Assembly (NCBI RefSeq): GCF_024300645.1
Contig: NZ_CP101291.1
Location: 744,001-808,000 of the forward strand
Length of the DNA stretch: 64,000 nt
Origin: Alteromonas sp. LMIT006
Lineage (GTDB): Bacteria; Pseudomonadota; Gammaproteobacteria; Enterobacterales; Alteromonadaceae
Direction: 5' to 3'
The notes beneath the pieces were generated by a model. The model worked only from the letters and a program-made list of their open reading frames with translations, was not told the origin of the DNA and ran no database searches. Shown here one piece after another: positions 8,755 to 17,828 of the stretch. Within the stretch, counting starts at the first letter, position 1, and each line of letters starts with the position of its first letter. The translations under genes and the position numbers were made by a program.

Positions 8755-9792
8755 ATGTCAAAAAATGCTCCTCCTCAATCTGTTTGTTTAATGCGTCTTT
8801 CCGCAATCGGCGATGTGACTCACGCTTTAGCGATGGTGACTCGGATAAAAAATGCTTGGCCGGAAACCAAGCTCACTTGGATCATCGGTAAAGTAGAATA
8901 TCAATTGCTCAAGCACACCTCAGGTATTGAATTTATTGTTTGTGATAAACGTGCAAAAAATGCACGCGCGGAACTCAAACGTGTGCTAAAAGGCCGAGAG
9001 TTTGATGTCCTACTGCAGATGCAAGTTGCGTTTCGGGCGAATTGGTTAGGCTCTGTAGTGCGTGCCAAGCGTCGTATCGGTTTTGATAAAGCTCGCAGTA
9101 AAGAACTGCATTCTTGGTTTATCAATGAACGAATTCAAGGTGACGCGCGAGTCCATGTGTTGGATGGATTTATGCAGTTTGCGGATGCGATGGGTGTGCC
9201 GGAGGCGCCAGTTAAGTGGGATTTAGGTATCCCACAGGCAGAATTGGAATGGGCACAGGCGCAAGCCGCAACACTTGATCGCTTTATCATCATCGCTCCC
9301 GCTGCGTCCAAAGCTCAACGCAATTGGCTCAATGAATATTACGCCAAAGTAATCGATTGGTGTGCGGTACAAGAGATCAATGTCGTGCTATGTGGTGGGC
9401 CTGGTCCTTTAGATAAGGCTTGCCAGAAAGGTATCCATGCGCACACTCAGAATGTTACGTTAGATTTGATTGGACAAACATCCTTACTGCAAATGGCAGC
9501 ACTGATACAACAGTCGGTCTGTGTCATTGCTCCAGACACCGGTCCTGCGCACATGGCATCAATGATGGGTATTCCCGTATTGGGCTTGTATGCTCATTCT
9601 AACCCATTACGTACTGGCCCGTATGGTTATGTTGAACTCACTGTTTCGGTGTATCCTGAAGCGATTGAGGCCGAGTATGGCAAGCCATGGCAAGCACTTG
9701 GCTGGGGGAAACGGGCGCACGGTGACGATTTGATGGGAAAAATCACACCAGACAAAGTCATAAAGCGTTTGCAAAATATGCTCTCAATATAA
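8755..9792 (+). CDS. Glycosyltransferase family 9 protein, probable lipopolysaccharide heptosyltransferase
   Basis: About 345 residues in the ADP-heptose:LPS heptosyltransferase family. The N-terminal MRLSAIGDVTHALAMVTRIK is the family's nucleotide-sugar fold entry. The C-terminal APDTGPAHMASMMGIPVLGLY and the following NPLRTGPYG are the conserved donor-binding block. The reading frame is open back to 8653, but the upstream codons encode a segment unlike the family and overlap the kdkA promoter region. The ATG at 8755 (MSKNAPPQ) is therefore preferred, although no good ribosome-binding site precedes it. The neighbour kdkA supports a core-lipopolysaccharide role. Which heptose it transfers cannot be decided. 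Confidence 0.87.
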   Translation: MSKNAPPQSVCLMRLSAIGDVTHALAMVTRIKNAWPETKLTWIIGKVEYQLLKHTSGIEFIVCDKRAKNARAELKRVLKGREFDVLLQMQVAFRANWLGSVVRAKRRIGFDKARSKELHSWFINERIQGDARVHVLDGFMQFADAMGVPEAPVKWDLGIPQAELEWAQAQAATLDRFIIIAPAASKAQRNWLNEYYAKVIDWCAVQEINVVLCGGPGPLDKACQKGIHAHTQNVTLDLIGQTSLLQMAALIQQSVCVIAPDTGPAHMASMMGIPVLGLYAHSNPLRTGPYGYVELTVSVYPEAIEAEYGKPWQALGWGKRAHGDDLMGKITPDKVIKRLQNMLSI

Positions 9793-9879
9793 ATTTTTTA
9801 TTTTATTCACAGTAAATATCAGGCAATTCCTACAAACTTTTCTATATTTATAAAGAGAAATTTTTTTGAATGGCTATGG

Positions 9880-12372
9880 ATGGCGCCAAGGAGTATGATT
9901 TTTGCCATCATTTGCCTCAAGCCTTTACACTATCTTGGTTTGCCCATGACCAAGTATCTGAGTATTAGCCAAAAAATCTTTATTTTGATGGTCGCATTGT
10001 TGTGTATGATCCTTGTCTTTGTTATCACGATGACCTTTTCTGAATCTCGCTCCAGTATACAGCGCATGGAACAGGATTATCTGGACATGCACTTTGCAGA
10101 GTTTATGGTGGTCAAGAGACTTCATAGTAAGAATTTGTCAGTCTTACTCGAAGCAGAGATAGAGCAATCCAATAATTCATTAACTAAACTTTCCGAAGCT
10201 TTACAGTCGCAAATGTCGTTTTGGCAGTTAAATGAGTTAGTCACGCAGGCATGGATTTTTGATGCCCGTGGCGAAACGGTTTATGAATCAAGTCAGCAAA
10301 GGCTTCCCTTCAAACATTATGATATAACTCGGCAGTCATTAGTGAACCAAGCGCCACAGATTTGGTGCGTACAAGATTGCTTGATGTATGTTGCAGTTCC
10401 GTTTACAGATAGTCTGGGTCAGCGCTACATCGTCTATGTTGCACAAACTATGACGCAAATTATGGCGGATTTATATTTGACGACCGGGGCATTAATTTCA
10501 CAAGTCAGTGTGATTTCGGATAAGCAATTACGGTATCGTTTGAATCACCATGTGGAAACATCGTACAACACAAAAAAACTTTACACCCCAGTAACCGAAG
10601 CCTTAGCGAAAGTGAAAGATGACACGTTTTTGCAAAGTGGCATGACACTAAACCATCAAGGACAGATGTATTTTATCAGTTTTGTGCAACTCAACCCGAC
10701 TCAAGAGCACCATCATCAGTATTTGGTCTTTATGCAAGATGTACAGTCGCAGGTACAATCTCGCGAGGCTTTTGCGACCAGTATCGTCATCGTGGCATTA
10801 GTGATTCTCACGTTGTTCAGTCTTATCTTTTACTCTTTTACCGCTAAATATCGCAAGCGTTTAACCAATCTAGTTGAACGCTTCCCTATGATTAAAGACA
10901 ATAAATTTGAAGCATTCAGTTCGCAGAAACTGAAAGTGCATCGCTCGTTCGCTGATGAGCTAGACATGTTAGACGACGCAGCAATGCATCTGGCAAAAGA
11001 ACTAGCGGAACTCCATCAAAAAATGTCTGATGATGAATCTAAACTGCGCTCATTGGCTATGTATGATGAGCTCACTCAGCTGGCAAACCGCAACAAGTTG
11101 AATGATTTTTTACATGATTCGATCATTCGGATGCGCCGGGATAAAAAACCTTTTGGTGTGATCTTGATTGACTTGGATGACTTCAAAAAAATTAACGACG
11201 GGCAAGGTCATACGGTCGGTGACCAACTCCTTCAAGAACTGGCAAAGCGCCTACGAGGGTTAGTTCGTGAAGTCGATCTCGTATGTCGCTTTGGTGGTGA
11301 CGAGTTTGCGATTGTAGTAGAAGACATTGCCAATGTGCGCGATGCGAATATCGTTGCGGATAAAGTGTTAGCGCTATTTGAAGTGCCTTTTGCGATCAAT
11401 GATTTACAATTTTTTGTTTCGGTGAGTTTGGGGATGACAGTGTGCAACTCAGCCGTACTCAATGGTGATGAAATCATCCGTCAAGCGGATATGGCAATGT
11501 ATAGAGCTAAAGAGGTAATGGGAAACAGTAAGCGCTTATATGACGCAGTACTCAATAGTGAAGTGATCCGTAAGATTGAATTGGAGCATGAAGCGCGAGA
11601 AGCGTTGGAACATGAACATTTTTACCTCGCTTTACAGCCGATTATTGACATCCGTACCAATGATTTACATGGATTTGAGGCTCTATTGCGTTGGCGCCAC
11701 CCTGAAAAAGGGTTGATATCACCAACAGAATTTATCCCAATTTTGGAAAACTCAACCTTTATGCTTAACCTTGATTACTATGTGCTTGAACGCAGTATGA
11801 AAACGTTACAGTTTTTGAAAACACTGGGTTATGAAACACAAACCATTGCGATTAACCTCTCAGCCATGCAATTTTTGGATCGCAATTTAGTCCCGTATCT
11901 TGAGCGTATGTTCAACAAGTATCAAATTGAACCTGAGCGCTTAGAGTTAGAGCTGACGGAACGCACCCTAGTGTCAGATGTGAAACATACGTCAAAAGTC
12001 ATGCTCGACTTGCGCAAAGTCGGGGTGAAAATTTCCATTGATGATTTTGGCACGGGCTACTCTTCTCTGAGCTATCTCAGTACCATGCCGGTGACAAAAA
12101 TCAAGATTGACCAGAGTTTCGTCAACGGTATGCTAGAAAACAAAACCGACGATCAAATTGTGACCTCGACCATCGCCATGGTGCGCAATATTGGGATGAC
12201 GGTTGTGGCAGAAGGCGTCGAAACGCTTGAACAATATATGTTTTTGCGAGACCTGGATTGTGACTTCGCCCAAGGTTTTTTAATCGCCAAACCGATCCCT
12301 GAGCATCAATTACGAATGAGCCTAGATCAATGCATACTCGATCAAAAATGGGTCCCACCTCGAACAAGTTAA
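9880..12372 (+). CDS. Membrane-bound GGDEF-EAL protein (cyclic-di-GMP synthesis/degradation)
   Basis: An 830-residue signalling protein. A membrane helix (about 31-53) is followed by a periplasmic sensor region (about 55-298) containing a C163-x3-C167 pair, then a second helix (about 299-322). The GGDEF domain has intact GGDEF (472-476) and an upstream RxxD inhibitory site (R463, D466). The EAL domain has E600-A-L, NLSAMQF, ELTER, IDDFGTGYSS, KIDQSF and AEGVET. Both catalytic centres look complete, so the protein could both make and break cyclic-di-GMP, or be switched between the two. In-frame ATGs at 9895 and 9946 are alternative starts; the last gives a more usual N terminus (MTKYLSISQKIF). 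It is a single gene between the glycosyltransferase and kbl. Confidence 0.93.
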   Translation: MAPRSMIFAIICLKPLHYLGLPMTKYLSISQKIFILMVALLCMILVFVITMTFSESRSSIQRMEQDYLDMHFAEFMVVKRLHSKNLSVLLEAEIEQSNNSLTKLSEALQSQMSFWQLNELVTQAWIFDARGETVYESSQQRLPFKHYDITRQSLVNQAPQIWCVQDCLMYVAVPFTDSLGQRYIVYVAQTMTQIMADLYLTTGALISQVSVISDKQLRYRLNHHVETSYNTKKLYTPVTEALAKVKDDTFLQSGMTLNHQGQMYFISFVQLNPTQEHHHQYLVFMQDVQSQVQSREAFATSIVIVALVILTLFSLIFYSFTAKYRKRLTNLVERFPMIKDNKFEAFSSQKLKVHRSFADELDMLDDAAMHLAKELAELHQKMSDDESKLRSLAMYDELTQLANRNKLNDFLHDSIIRMRRDKKPFGVILIDLDDFKKINDGQGHTVGDQLLQELAKRLRGLVREVDLVCRFGGDEFAIVVEDIANVRDANIVADKVLALFEVPFAINDLQFFVSVSLGMTVCNSAVLNGDEIIRQADMAMYRAKEVMGNSKRLYDAVLNSEVIRKIELEHEAREALEHEHFYLALQPIIDIRTNDLHGFEALLRWRHPEKGLISPTEFIPILENSTFMLNLDYYVLERSMKTLQFLKTLGYETQTIAINLSAMQFLDRNLVPYLERMFNKYQIEPERLELELTERTLVSDVKHTSKVMLDLRKVGVKISIDDFGTGYSSLSYLSTMPVTKIKIDQSFVNGMLENKTDDQIVTSTIAMVRNIGMTVVAEGVETLEQYMFLRDLDCDFAQGFLIAKPIPEHQLRMSLDQCILDQKWVPPRTS

Positions 12373-12468
12373 CTCTTTGAATTATTTACCTTAGCATCTG
12401 TACTGCGATGGCTGTCTGAATTACACTATTTGCATAAAAAGAAAAATCGACGACAGAGATACATAAAT

Positions 12469-13662
12469 ATGAGCAGTGCATTTATAGCGCATCTGCGTGC
12501 GCAAATAGATGAGGTAAAAGCTAACGGGCTTTACAAATCCGAGCGGATCATCACCTCTCAACAACAAGGACAAGTGGCGGTTGGCGAGCGCGATGTTCTG
12601 AATTTTTGTGCGAATAACTATTTAGGCCTTGCCAATCATCCCGATATTATCGCAGCCGCCAAAGAGGGTTTAGACAGCCATGGCTTTGGTATGGCATCAG
12701 TGCGATTTATTTGTGGCACTCAAGACATTCACAAACAATTAGAGCAGCAAATCAGTGAGTTTTTAGGCATGGAAGATACGATTCTGTATCCATCCTGTTT
12801 TGATGCGAATGGTGGCTTGTTTGAAACCATTTTAAGCGCAGAAGATGCCATTATTTCAGACAGTCTCAATCATGCCAGTATCATTGATGGTGTGCGCTTA
12901 TCGAAAGCACAGCGTTTTCGCTATGCCAGCAATGACATGTCTTCTTTAGAGGAGCAACTAAAAGCAGCTGACGCTGCAGGGTCGCGCTTTAAGCTCATAG
13001 CTACCGATGGTGTATTTTCGATGGACGGGGTTATCGCCAACCTGAAAGGGGTCTGTGATTTAGCTGAGCGATACAATGCGATGGTGATGGTGGATGATTG
13101 CCATGCAACGGGATTTGTTGGCAAAGATGGCCGAGGCTCACATGAACATTGCGATGTCATGGGGCGGGTAGATATTTTGACTGGCACTTTGGGGAAGGCG
13201 CTCGGTGGTGCTTCCGGCGGTTATACCAGTGGCAAAAAAGAAGTGATTGAATGGCTACGTCAGCGTTCTCGTCCGTACCTATTTTCTAATTCAGTGGCGC
13301 CACCGATTGTGGCTGCAGCACAGAAAGCCTTTGCGATGATGGCGGATGGCGCTGAGCTTAGAGCGTCATTAACACGCAATGCCAAACATTTTCGTGCGCG
13401 GATGTTGGCAGCGGGGTTTACCTTGAGTGGTCAAGATCATGCGATCATTCCAGTGATGTTAGGTGATGCCCAACTTGCGGCGACGATGGCCGATAACATG
13501 CTCGAAAAAGGCGTGTACGTCGTTGGGTTTTCTTACCCGGTCGTACCGCAAGGCCAGGCACGGATCCGTACGCAAATGTCTGCAGCGCATACTCTTGAAC
13601 AAGTTGATTATGCCATTGATTGCTTTATTGAAGTCGGTCGTGACCTTGGGGTCATCCAATGA
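12469..13662 (+). CDS. kbl: 2-amino-3-ketobutyrate CoA ligase (glycine C-acetyltransferase)
   Basis: A 397-residue pyridoxal-phosphate enzyme that splits 2-amino-3-oxobutyrate with CoA into glycine and acetyl-CoA, the second step of threonine breakdown. Recognisable blocks are [14 protein letters not shown] near the N terminus, [12 protein letters not shown], and [17 protein letters not shown] with the cofactor-binding Lys near residue 243. The start at 12469 (MSSAFIAHL) gives the family length (E. coli 398); an earlier in-frame ATG at 12430 would add 13 unusual basic residues. It overlaps tdh by the sequence ATGA, so translation of the two is probably coupled. Confidence 0.96.
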   Translation: MSSAFIAHLRAQIDEVKANGLYKSERIITSQQQGQVAVGERDVLNFCANNYLGLANHPDIIAAAKEGLDSHGFGMASVRFICGTQDIHKQLEQQISEFLGMEDTILYPSCFDANGGLFETILSAEDAIISDSLNHASIIDGVRLSKAQRFRYASNDMSSLEEQLKAADAAGSRFKLIATDGVFSMDGVIANLKGVCDLAERYNAMVMVDDCHATGFVGKDGRGSHEHCDVMGRVDILTGTLGKALGGASGGYTSGKKEVIEWLRQRSRPYLFSNSVAPPIVAAAQKAFAMMADGAELRASLTRNAKHFRARMLAAGFTLSGQDHAIIPVMLGDAQLAATMADNMLEKGVYVVGFSYPVVPQGQARIRTQMSAAHTLEQVDYAIDCFIEVGRDLGVIQ

Positions 13663-14687
13663 AAGCGCTGGCCAAATTAAAATCAGAACCGGGTATTTGG
13701 TTAACCGATGTACCTAAGCCTGAGGTCGGTCCCAATGACCTACTGATTAAAATTCGTAAAACCGCAATTTGTGGTACAGATATGCATATTTACAACTGGG
13801 ATACTTGGTCGCAAAAGACCATTCCAGTACCCATGGTGGTAGGCCATGAATACGTGGGTGAAGTGGTTGACATGGGCTCGGAGGTCAGAGGCTTTGCCGT
13901 CGGCGATCGCGTCTCTGGTGAAGGCCATATCACCTGTGGGCATTGCCGAAACTGTCGTGCTGGTCGTCGTCACTTGTGTCGTAATACTGAGGGGGTTGGG
14001 GTGAATCGCGCTGGCGCGTTTGCAGAGTATTTAGTGATCCCTGCATTTAATGCGTTTAAGATCCCAGACAATATCAGTGATGACTTGGCTGCAATTTTTG
14101 ACCCGTTTGGCAATGCGGTGCATACCACATTGGCGTTTGACTTGGTTGGCGAAGATGTTCTGATCACAGGAGCCGGTCCCATTGGTATTATGGCGGCGGC
14201 GGTTGCCAAACACGTCGGGGCTCGACATGTGGTGATCACCGATATCAATCCATATCGATTAGCGTTAGCTGAACAAATGGGTGCGACACAAGCGGTGAAT
14301 GTTGCGCAAACTAACTTGTCTGATGTGATGGATGAGTTGGGTATGAGCGAAGGCTTTGATATTGGATTAGAGATGTCAGGTGTTCCGCAAGCCTTTACCA
14401 GTATGCTCGATACCATGAATCACGGCGGTAAGATTGCCATGCTTGGTATACCTCCAGATTCGGTCGCGATTGATTGGAATCAGGTGATTTTTAAAGGGCT
14501 GACCATCAAAGGCATTTATGGCCGTGAGATGTTTGAAACTTGGTACAAGATGGCCAGCTTAATTCAAAGTGGCTTAGATTTATCGCCAATCATCACGCAT
14601 CAAATGCCTGTAGAAGAATATTTATCAGGGTTTGAGACCATGCAATCAGGACAATCGGGTAAAGTCATATTAAACTGGCAAAGTTAA
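13659..14687 (+). CDS. tdh: L-threonine 3-dehydrogenase
   Basis: A 342-residue zinc-dependent medium-chain dehydrogenase that oxidises threonine to 2-amino-3-oxobutyrate with NAD+. The catalytic zinc motifs CGTDMHIY and GHEYVGEV are present, as is the structural-zinc loop [15 protein letters not shown]. The Rossmann motif [18 protein letters not shown] follows near residue 170. The length matches E. coli Tdh (341). Its ATG overlaps the kbl stop codon, giving a two-gene threonine-to-glycine operon in reverse order of the reactions. Confidence 0.97.
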   Translation: MKALAKLKSEPGIWLTDVPKPEVGPNDLLIKIRKTAICGTDMHIYNWDTWSQKTIPVPMVVGHEYVGEVVDMGSEVRGFAVGDRVSGEGHITCGHCRNCRAGRRHLCRNTEGVGVNRAGAFAEYLVIPAFNAFKIPDNISDDLAAIFDPFGNAVHTTLAFDLVGEDVLITGAGPIGIMAAAVAKHVGARHVVITDINPYRLALAEQMGATQAVNVAQTNLSDVMDELGMSEGFDIGLEMSGVPQAFTSMLDTMNHGGKIAMLGIPPDSVAIDWNQVIFKGLTIKGIYGREMFETWYKMASLIQSGLDLSPIITHQMPVEEYLSGFETMQSGQSGKVILNWQS

Positions 14688-14710
14688 CCATTTAAGTTAG
14701 GATTACATTA

Positions 14711-15040
14711 ATGACCACCTACAAACATATTGACGTTGCCCAAACCAAAGCTCGATTGGCGAATGACGAAGTCGTTGTTGTCGATATTCGCGATGAAAAC
14801 AGCTTTGCTCAAGCTCATATTCCGGGTTCTCGCCATTTGGATAATGGCTCTCTGAGTCGTTTTTTGGCTGAAGTGGATTATGAGACACCAGTAGTAGTCA
14901 CTTGTTATCACGGGATCAGTTCACAACCTGCCGCGGCCTATATCGCCGAGCAAGGCTTTGATGAGGTATATAGCATGGACGGTGGGTTTACCTTGTGGCA
15001 ATCTACCTTTCCAGAGGATGTTGCATCAGACAAGGAATAA
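14711..15040 (+). CDS. glpE: Thiosulfate sulfurtransferase GlpE
   Basis: A 109-residue single-domain rhodanese. The active-site loop is CYHGISSQ, with the catalytic Cys near residue 65, very close to the CYHGNSS loop of E. coli GlpE. It transfers sulfur from thiosulfate to acceptors such as cyanide or thioredoxin. It stands immediately upstream of glpG (3 bp gap). The usual glpD and glpR partners are not in this window; the pair follows tdh after a 23-bp gap instead. Confidence 0.94.
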   Translation: MTTYKHIDVAQTKARLANDEVVVVDIRDENSFAQAHIPGSRHLDNGSLSRFLAEVDYETPVVVTCYHGISSQPAAAYIAEQGFDEVYSMDGGFTLWQSTFPEDVASDKE

Positions 15041-15043
15041 ATA

Positions 15044-15892
15044 ATGGATGACCCAGTGCGCTTAGTGTGTTTTCGACAAGCGTCTCACGGCCAAGTGCTG
15101 GTTGATTACTTGTGTGCGCAACAACTGCCTTGTGAGCTGAGACAAGAGGCTCAGCAGTTTTGCGTCATGCTTCAGCACGAGGCAGACCTGGCCAAAGCGC
15201 AAGCTATCCTCAATCACTATCTTGATGCGCCTCACGATCCCCGCTACCAAGCAGCAAGCTGGGACTCAGGTAAAGTACGCTCGATTCGTTCAGGCTCTGT
15301 GACTGTACCGTCAGGATGGTTTGATGAAGCACTTAAAACCCCACTGGTGACAAGTGTACTGGTGCTGAGTTCGGTTATTTTTATGTTGATGCCGTTGCGC
15401 GACACGGGTATGTGGATCTATTCACATTTGTTTATCGCTCCGTTAAATGAGTTAGCGGTCACCCACGAGTGGTGGCGGTTACTCACACCGGCGTTTATTC
15501 ATTTTTCGTTTATGCACATCGCCTTTAATTTGTTGTGGTGGTGGATCTTAGGACAGCAGATTGAACTGCGCATGGGACGCTCTACCTTATTGCTTTTACT
15601 GATGTCAATTGGCGTGATTTCTAATGTAGGACAATTAATGGTGTCGGGACCTAATTTTGGTGGTCTTTCCGGTGTGGTTTACGGTTTGCTCGGGTTTTAC
15701 TGGATATTGGGCTGGCTCAGGCCGCAGTGGGGCTTTGTGCTCAACAAAGGGGTCATTGGCCTCATGCTGGCTTGGTTGGCCTTGGGTTATGTCGATATTT
15801 TACCGGTTAATATGGCCAATACAGCGCATACACTCGGATTGCTAGCGGGTATGATCTGGGCGGTGGTTTTTGCGCAGTTGGGTAAGCGTTAA
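15044..15892 (+). CDS. glpG: Rhomboid intramembrane serine protease GlpG
   Basis: A 282-residue inner-membrane protease. A soluble N-terminal domain of about 95 residues (VRLVCFRQASHGQVLVDYL) precedes about six transmembrane helices. The catalytic Ser lies in GGLSGVVYGLLG (about residue 208) and the catalytic His in NTAHTLGLLAG (about residue 261). The architecture and length match E. coli GlpG (276). It probably forms an operon with glpE, 3 bp upstream. Confidence 0.95.
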   Translation: MDDPVRLVCFRQASHGQVLVDYLCAQQLPCELRQEAQQFCVMLQHEADLAKAQAILNHYLDAPHDPRYQAASWDSGKVRSIRSGSVTVPSGWFDEALKTPLVTSVLVLSSVIFMLMPLRDTGMWIYSHLFIAPLNELAVTHEWWRLLTPAFIHFSFMHIAFNLLWWWILGQQIELRMGRSTLLLLLMSIGVISNVGQLMVSGPNFGGLSGVVYGLLGFYWILGWLRPQWGFVLNKGVIGLMLAWLALGYVDILPVNMANTAHTLGLLAGMIWAVVFAQLGKR

Positions 15893-15993
15893 TTACTGCT
15901 GATAAAGATATTTGGCAAATAATACATCTCTCAATGGGTTTTCGAAACCGGTGATAACATTCCCGCGGCGAATAAAAGGGTAAGTATGAGCTG

Positions 15994-16021
15994 TTGCATA
16001 ATGACCATTGGATTTATGCAA
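15994..16021. repeat. Inverted repeat upstream of ubiC
   Basis: TTGCATAA (15994-16001) and TTATGCAA (16014-16021) are perfect inverted copies separated by 12 bases, so the half-sites are two helical turns apart. They lie in the 213-bp gap between glpG and ubiC, where no conserved gene is visible. A dimeric regulator could bind here; there is no independent evidence. Confidence 0.4.
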
Positions 16022-16105
16022 AATTATTTACCACTGTATTGGCAAGTAAGGTAAGATCTGCACCGAATTTTTTATGACTTGAGTCAGCACTAAGGATTCT
16101 GTTAC

Positions 16106-16648
16106 GTGACATTGCCGACCCATCTGACATCGCTATCTGAACACTTAGCCGACCAATCGTGGCATAACGATTTGGTATTGAGTTCTCATGCGCGCGAATG
16201 GTTGTTGGCAACCGAGTCATTAACCGAACGTTTAGTGTCGGTGACCGATGGCTTTGCTGTGCAACTTGTGCAGCAATCGGATTTGCCATTGCACGCGAGC
16301 GAAAGAGCCGTGTTGCAAGAAGACCAATATGTTGTGCGCGAGGTCGTGTTGCATGACGCGGGCATTCCCTTGGTATTTGCGCGTTCTGTGATCCCTCAAT
16401 CGCTTTGCCAAGGTGAGTTTGTGGGACTAGGCAATCAGCCATTGGGCAAAATTTTGTTTAACGATACGCGCTTTGTGCGCCAGCCATTTACGTTGACGCG
16501 AATTACTCAGGATTCTGCTTTTGCTCAAGCGTGGGATGCGACAGCGGATTTGTTTGGTCGTCGCTCAGTGTTTGCGTTTGCTGATTCACAACTGCTCGTC
16601 GCTGAGGTTTTTTTACCTTCATCACCAGCATACGGAGCATCGCAATGA
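16106..16648 (+). CDS. ubiC: Chorismate lyase UbiC
   Basis: A 180-residue enzyme that removes pyruvate from chorismate to give 4-hydroxybenzoate, the first committed step of ubiquinone synthesis. Family features seen are REVVLHDAGIPLVFARSVIP, a LGKILF block and RRSVFAF followed by EVFLP near the C terminus. The start is GTG at 16106, supported by AAGGA nine bases upstream. It overlaps ubiA by ATGA at the 3' end, so the two are translationally coupled and supply consecutive steps. Confidence 0.93.
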   Translation: MTLPTHLTSLSEHLADQSWHNDLVLSSHAREWLLATESLTERLVSVTDGFAVQLVQQSDLPLHASERAVLQEDQYVVREVVLHDAGIPLVFARSVIPQSLCQGEFVGLGNQPLGKILFNDTRFVRQPFTLTRITQDSAFAQAWDATADLFGRRSVFAFADSQLLVAEVFLPSSPAYGASQ

Positions 16649-17502
16649 TGCGTTTGGCTAAAGGATTTTGGTTCATCACGCGAATGGATAAACCCATCGG
16701 GATCTATTTGTTGTTATGGCCCACTTTATGGGCAGTGGTTTTAGCTTCATTAGGGCAACCGCAACTGGATGTATTATTGATTTTTGTTGCAGGTGTGCTG
16801 GTGATGCGCGCAGCGGGATGCGTCATCAATGACATCGCTGATCGCAAAGTGGACGGTCATGTGAAGCGAACCAATGCGAGACCTTTGGTTTCAGGTCTGT
16901 TAAGCACCAAAGAAGCCATCGCCATGTTTGTTGGACTTTTGTTGGTGGCCCTTCTCTTAGTATTGCAGTTGAATCTAGCCACATTTTATCTGTCGTTGGT
17001 GGCCTTGGTACTGGCCAGCAGTTATCCCTTTATGAAGCGCTATACGCATCTACCTCAGGTGGTTTTAGGTGCCGCATTTAGTTGGTCGATTCCGATGGCG
17101 TTTATGGCAATCAATCAAAATATTCCAACTTGGGCATGGTATTTATATATTGCGAATTTGGCATGGACCGTTGCGTATGACACCTTGTATGCGATGGTGG
17201 ATCGTGAAGATGACCTGAAGATTGGGGTCAAATCCACGGCGATACTCTTTGGTCGTCACGACTTGACGATCATAGGTTTACTGTATGCCGTGATGCTTGG
17301 GATGTTGGCCTTGCTTGGGTATGAGCTGATTTTCGGCACGTGGTATTTCGCTGGCTTGAGTGTGATGGCAGCAGTGATTGGTTACATCATGTGGCAAGTA
17401 AGAGAGCGTGATCTCACCCGGTGTTTCGCTATGTTCAAAGCCAACCACTGGATTGGCTTGATCTGTTTGTTGGGACTATGGGCCGAGTTACTCAGCGTTT
17501 GA
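16645..17502 (+). CDS. ubiA: 4-hydroxybenzoate octaprenyltransferase UbiA
   Basis: A 285-residue integral membrane prenyltransferase that attaches the polyprenyl tail to 4-hydroxybenzoate. The first Asp-rich motif is NDIADRKVDGHVKRTNARPL and the second is YDTLYAMVDREDDLKIGVKS. Eight or nine hydrophobic helices are evident. The length agrees with E. coli UbiA (290). It shares four bases with ubiC. Its 3' end overlaps the oppositely transcribed ubiK by 15 bp. Confidence 0.96.
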   Translation: MMRLAKGFWFITRMDKPIGIYLLLWPTLWAVVLASLGQPQLDVLLIFVAGVLVMRAAGCVINDIADRKVDGHVKRTNARPLVSGLLSTKEAIAMFVGLLLVALLLVLQLNLATFYLSLVALVLASSYPFMKRYTHLPQVVLGAAFSWSIPMAFMAINQNIPTWAWYLYIANLAWTVAYDTLYAMVDREDDLKIGVKSTAILFGRHDLTIIGLLYAVMLGMLALLGYELIFGTWYFAGLSVMAAVIGYIMWQVRERDLTRCFAMFKANHWIGLICLLGLWAELLSV

Positions 17503-17739
17503 GTTATTCTCTAACGCATCTAGGCGCGTTTCCAGTGCTTTGAGTTTTTCGCGGGTGCGCAATAATACCTGGCTTTGTACGTCAAACTCTTCTCGTGTCA
17601 CTATATCCATCTTAGCAAGTTGGGCTTGGATCACTTGTTTGACCTTGGTTTCCGTTTCATTGGCCATGGATTTGATGCCTTCTGGCATGGCGTCGGTGAT
17701 CTGCTTGGCAAATTGCTCTAATTTTTGGGGATCTAACAT
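17488..17739 (-). CDS. ubiK: Ubiquinone biosynthesis accessory factor UbiK
   Basis: An 83-residue protein of the UbiK/YqiC (BMFP) family. It opens MLDPQKLEQFAKQITDAMP and ends in a heptad-patterned coiled coil (about residues 50-78, LRTREKLKALETRLDALE). Family members trimerise, associate with membranes and help the late steps of ubiquinone synthesis together with UbiJ. The 3' end overlaps that of ubiA on the other strand by 15 bp. It sits divergent from rep. The location next to ubiC-ubiA supports the assignment. Confidence 0.9.
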   Translation of the reverse strand: MLDPQKLEQFAKQITDAMPEGIKSMANETETKVKQVIQAQLAKMDIVTREEFDVQSQVLLRTREKLKALETRLDALENNSNAE

Positions 17740-17828
17740 GCTGATTTCTCCTTTTAGACAGTTTTTATTGTAACTGAGCCGTGTAAAGTTTCAATGCAAA
17801 GCATGCAAATTCAGGTAAAATACTCTTT

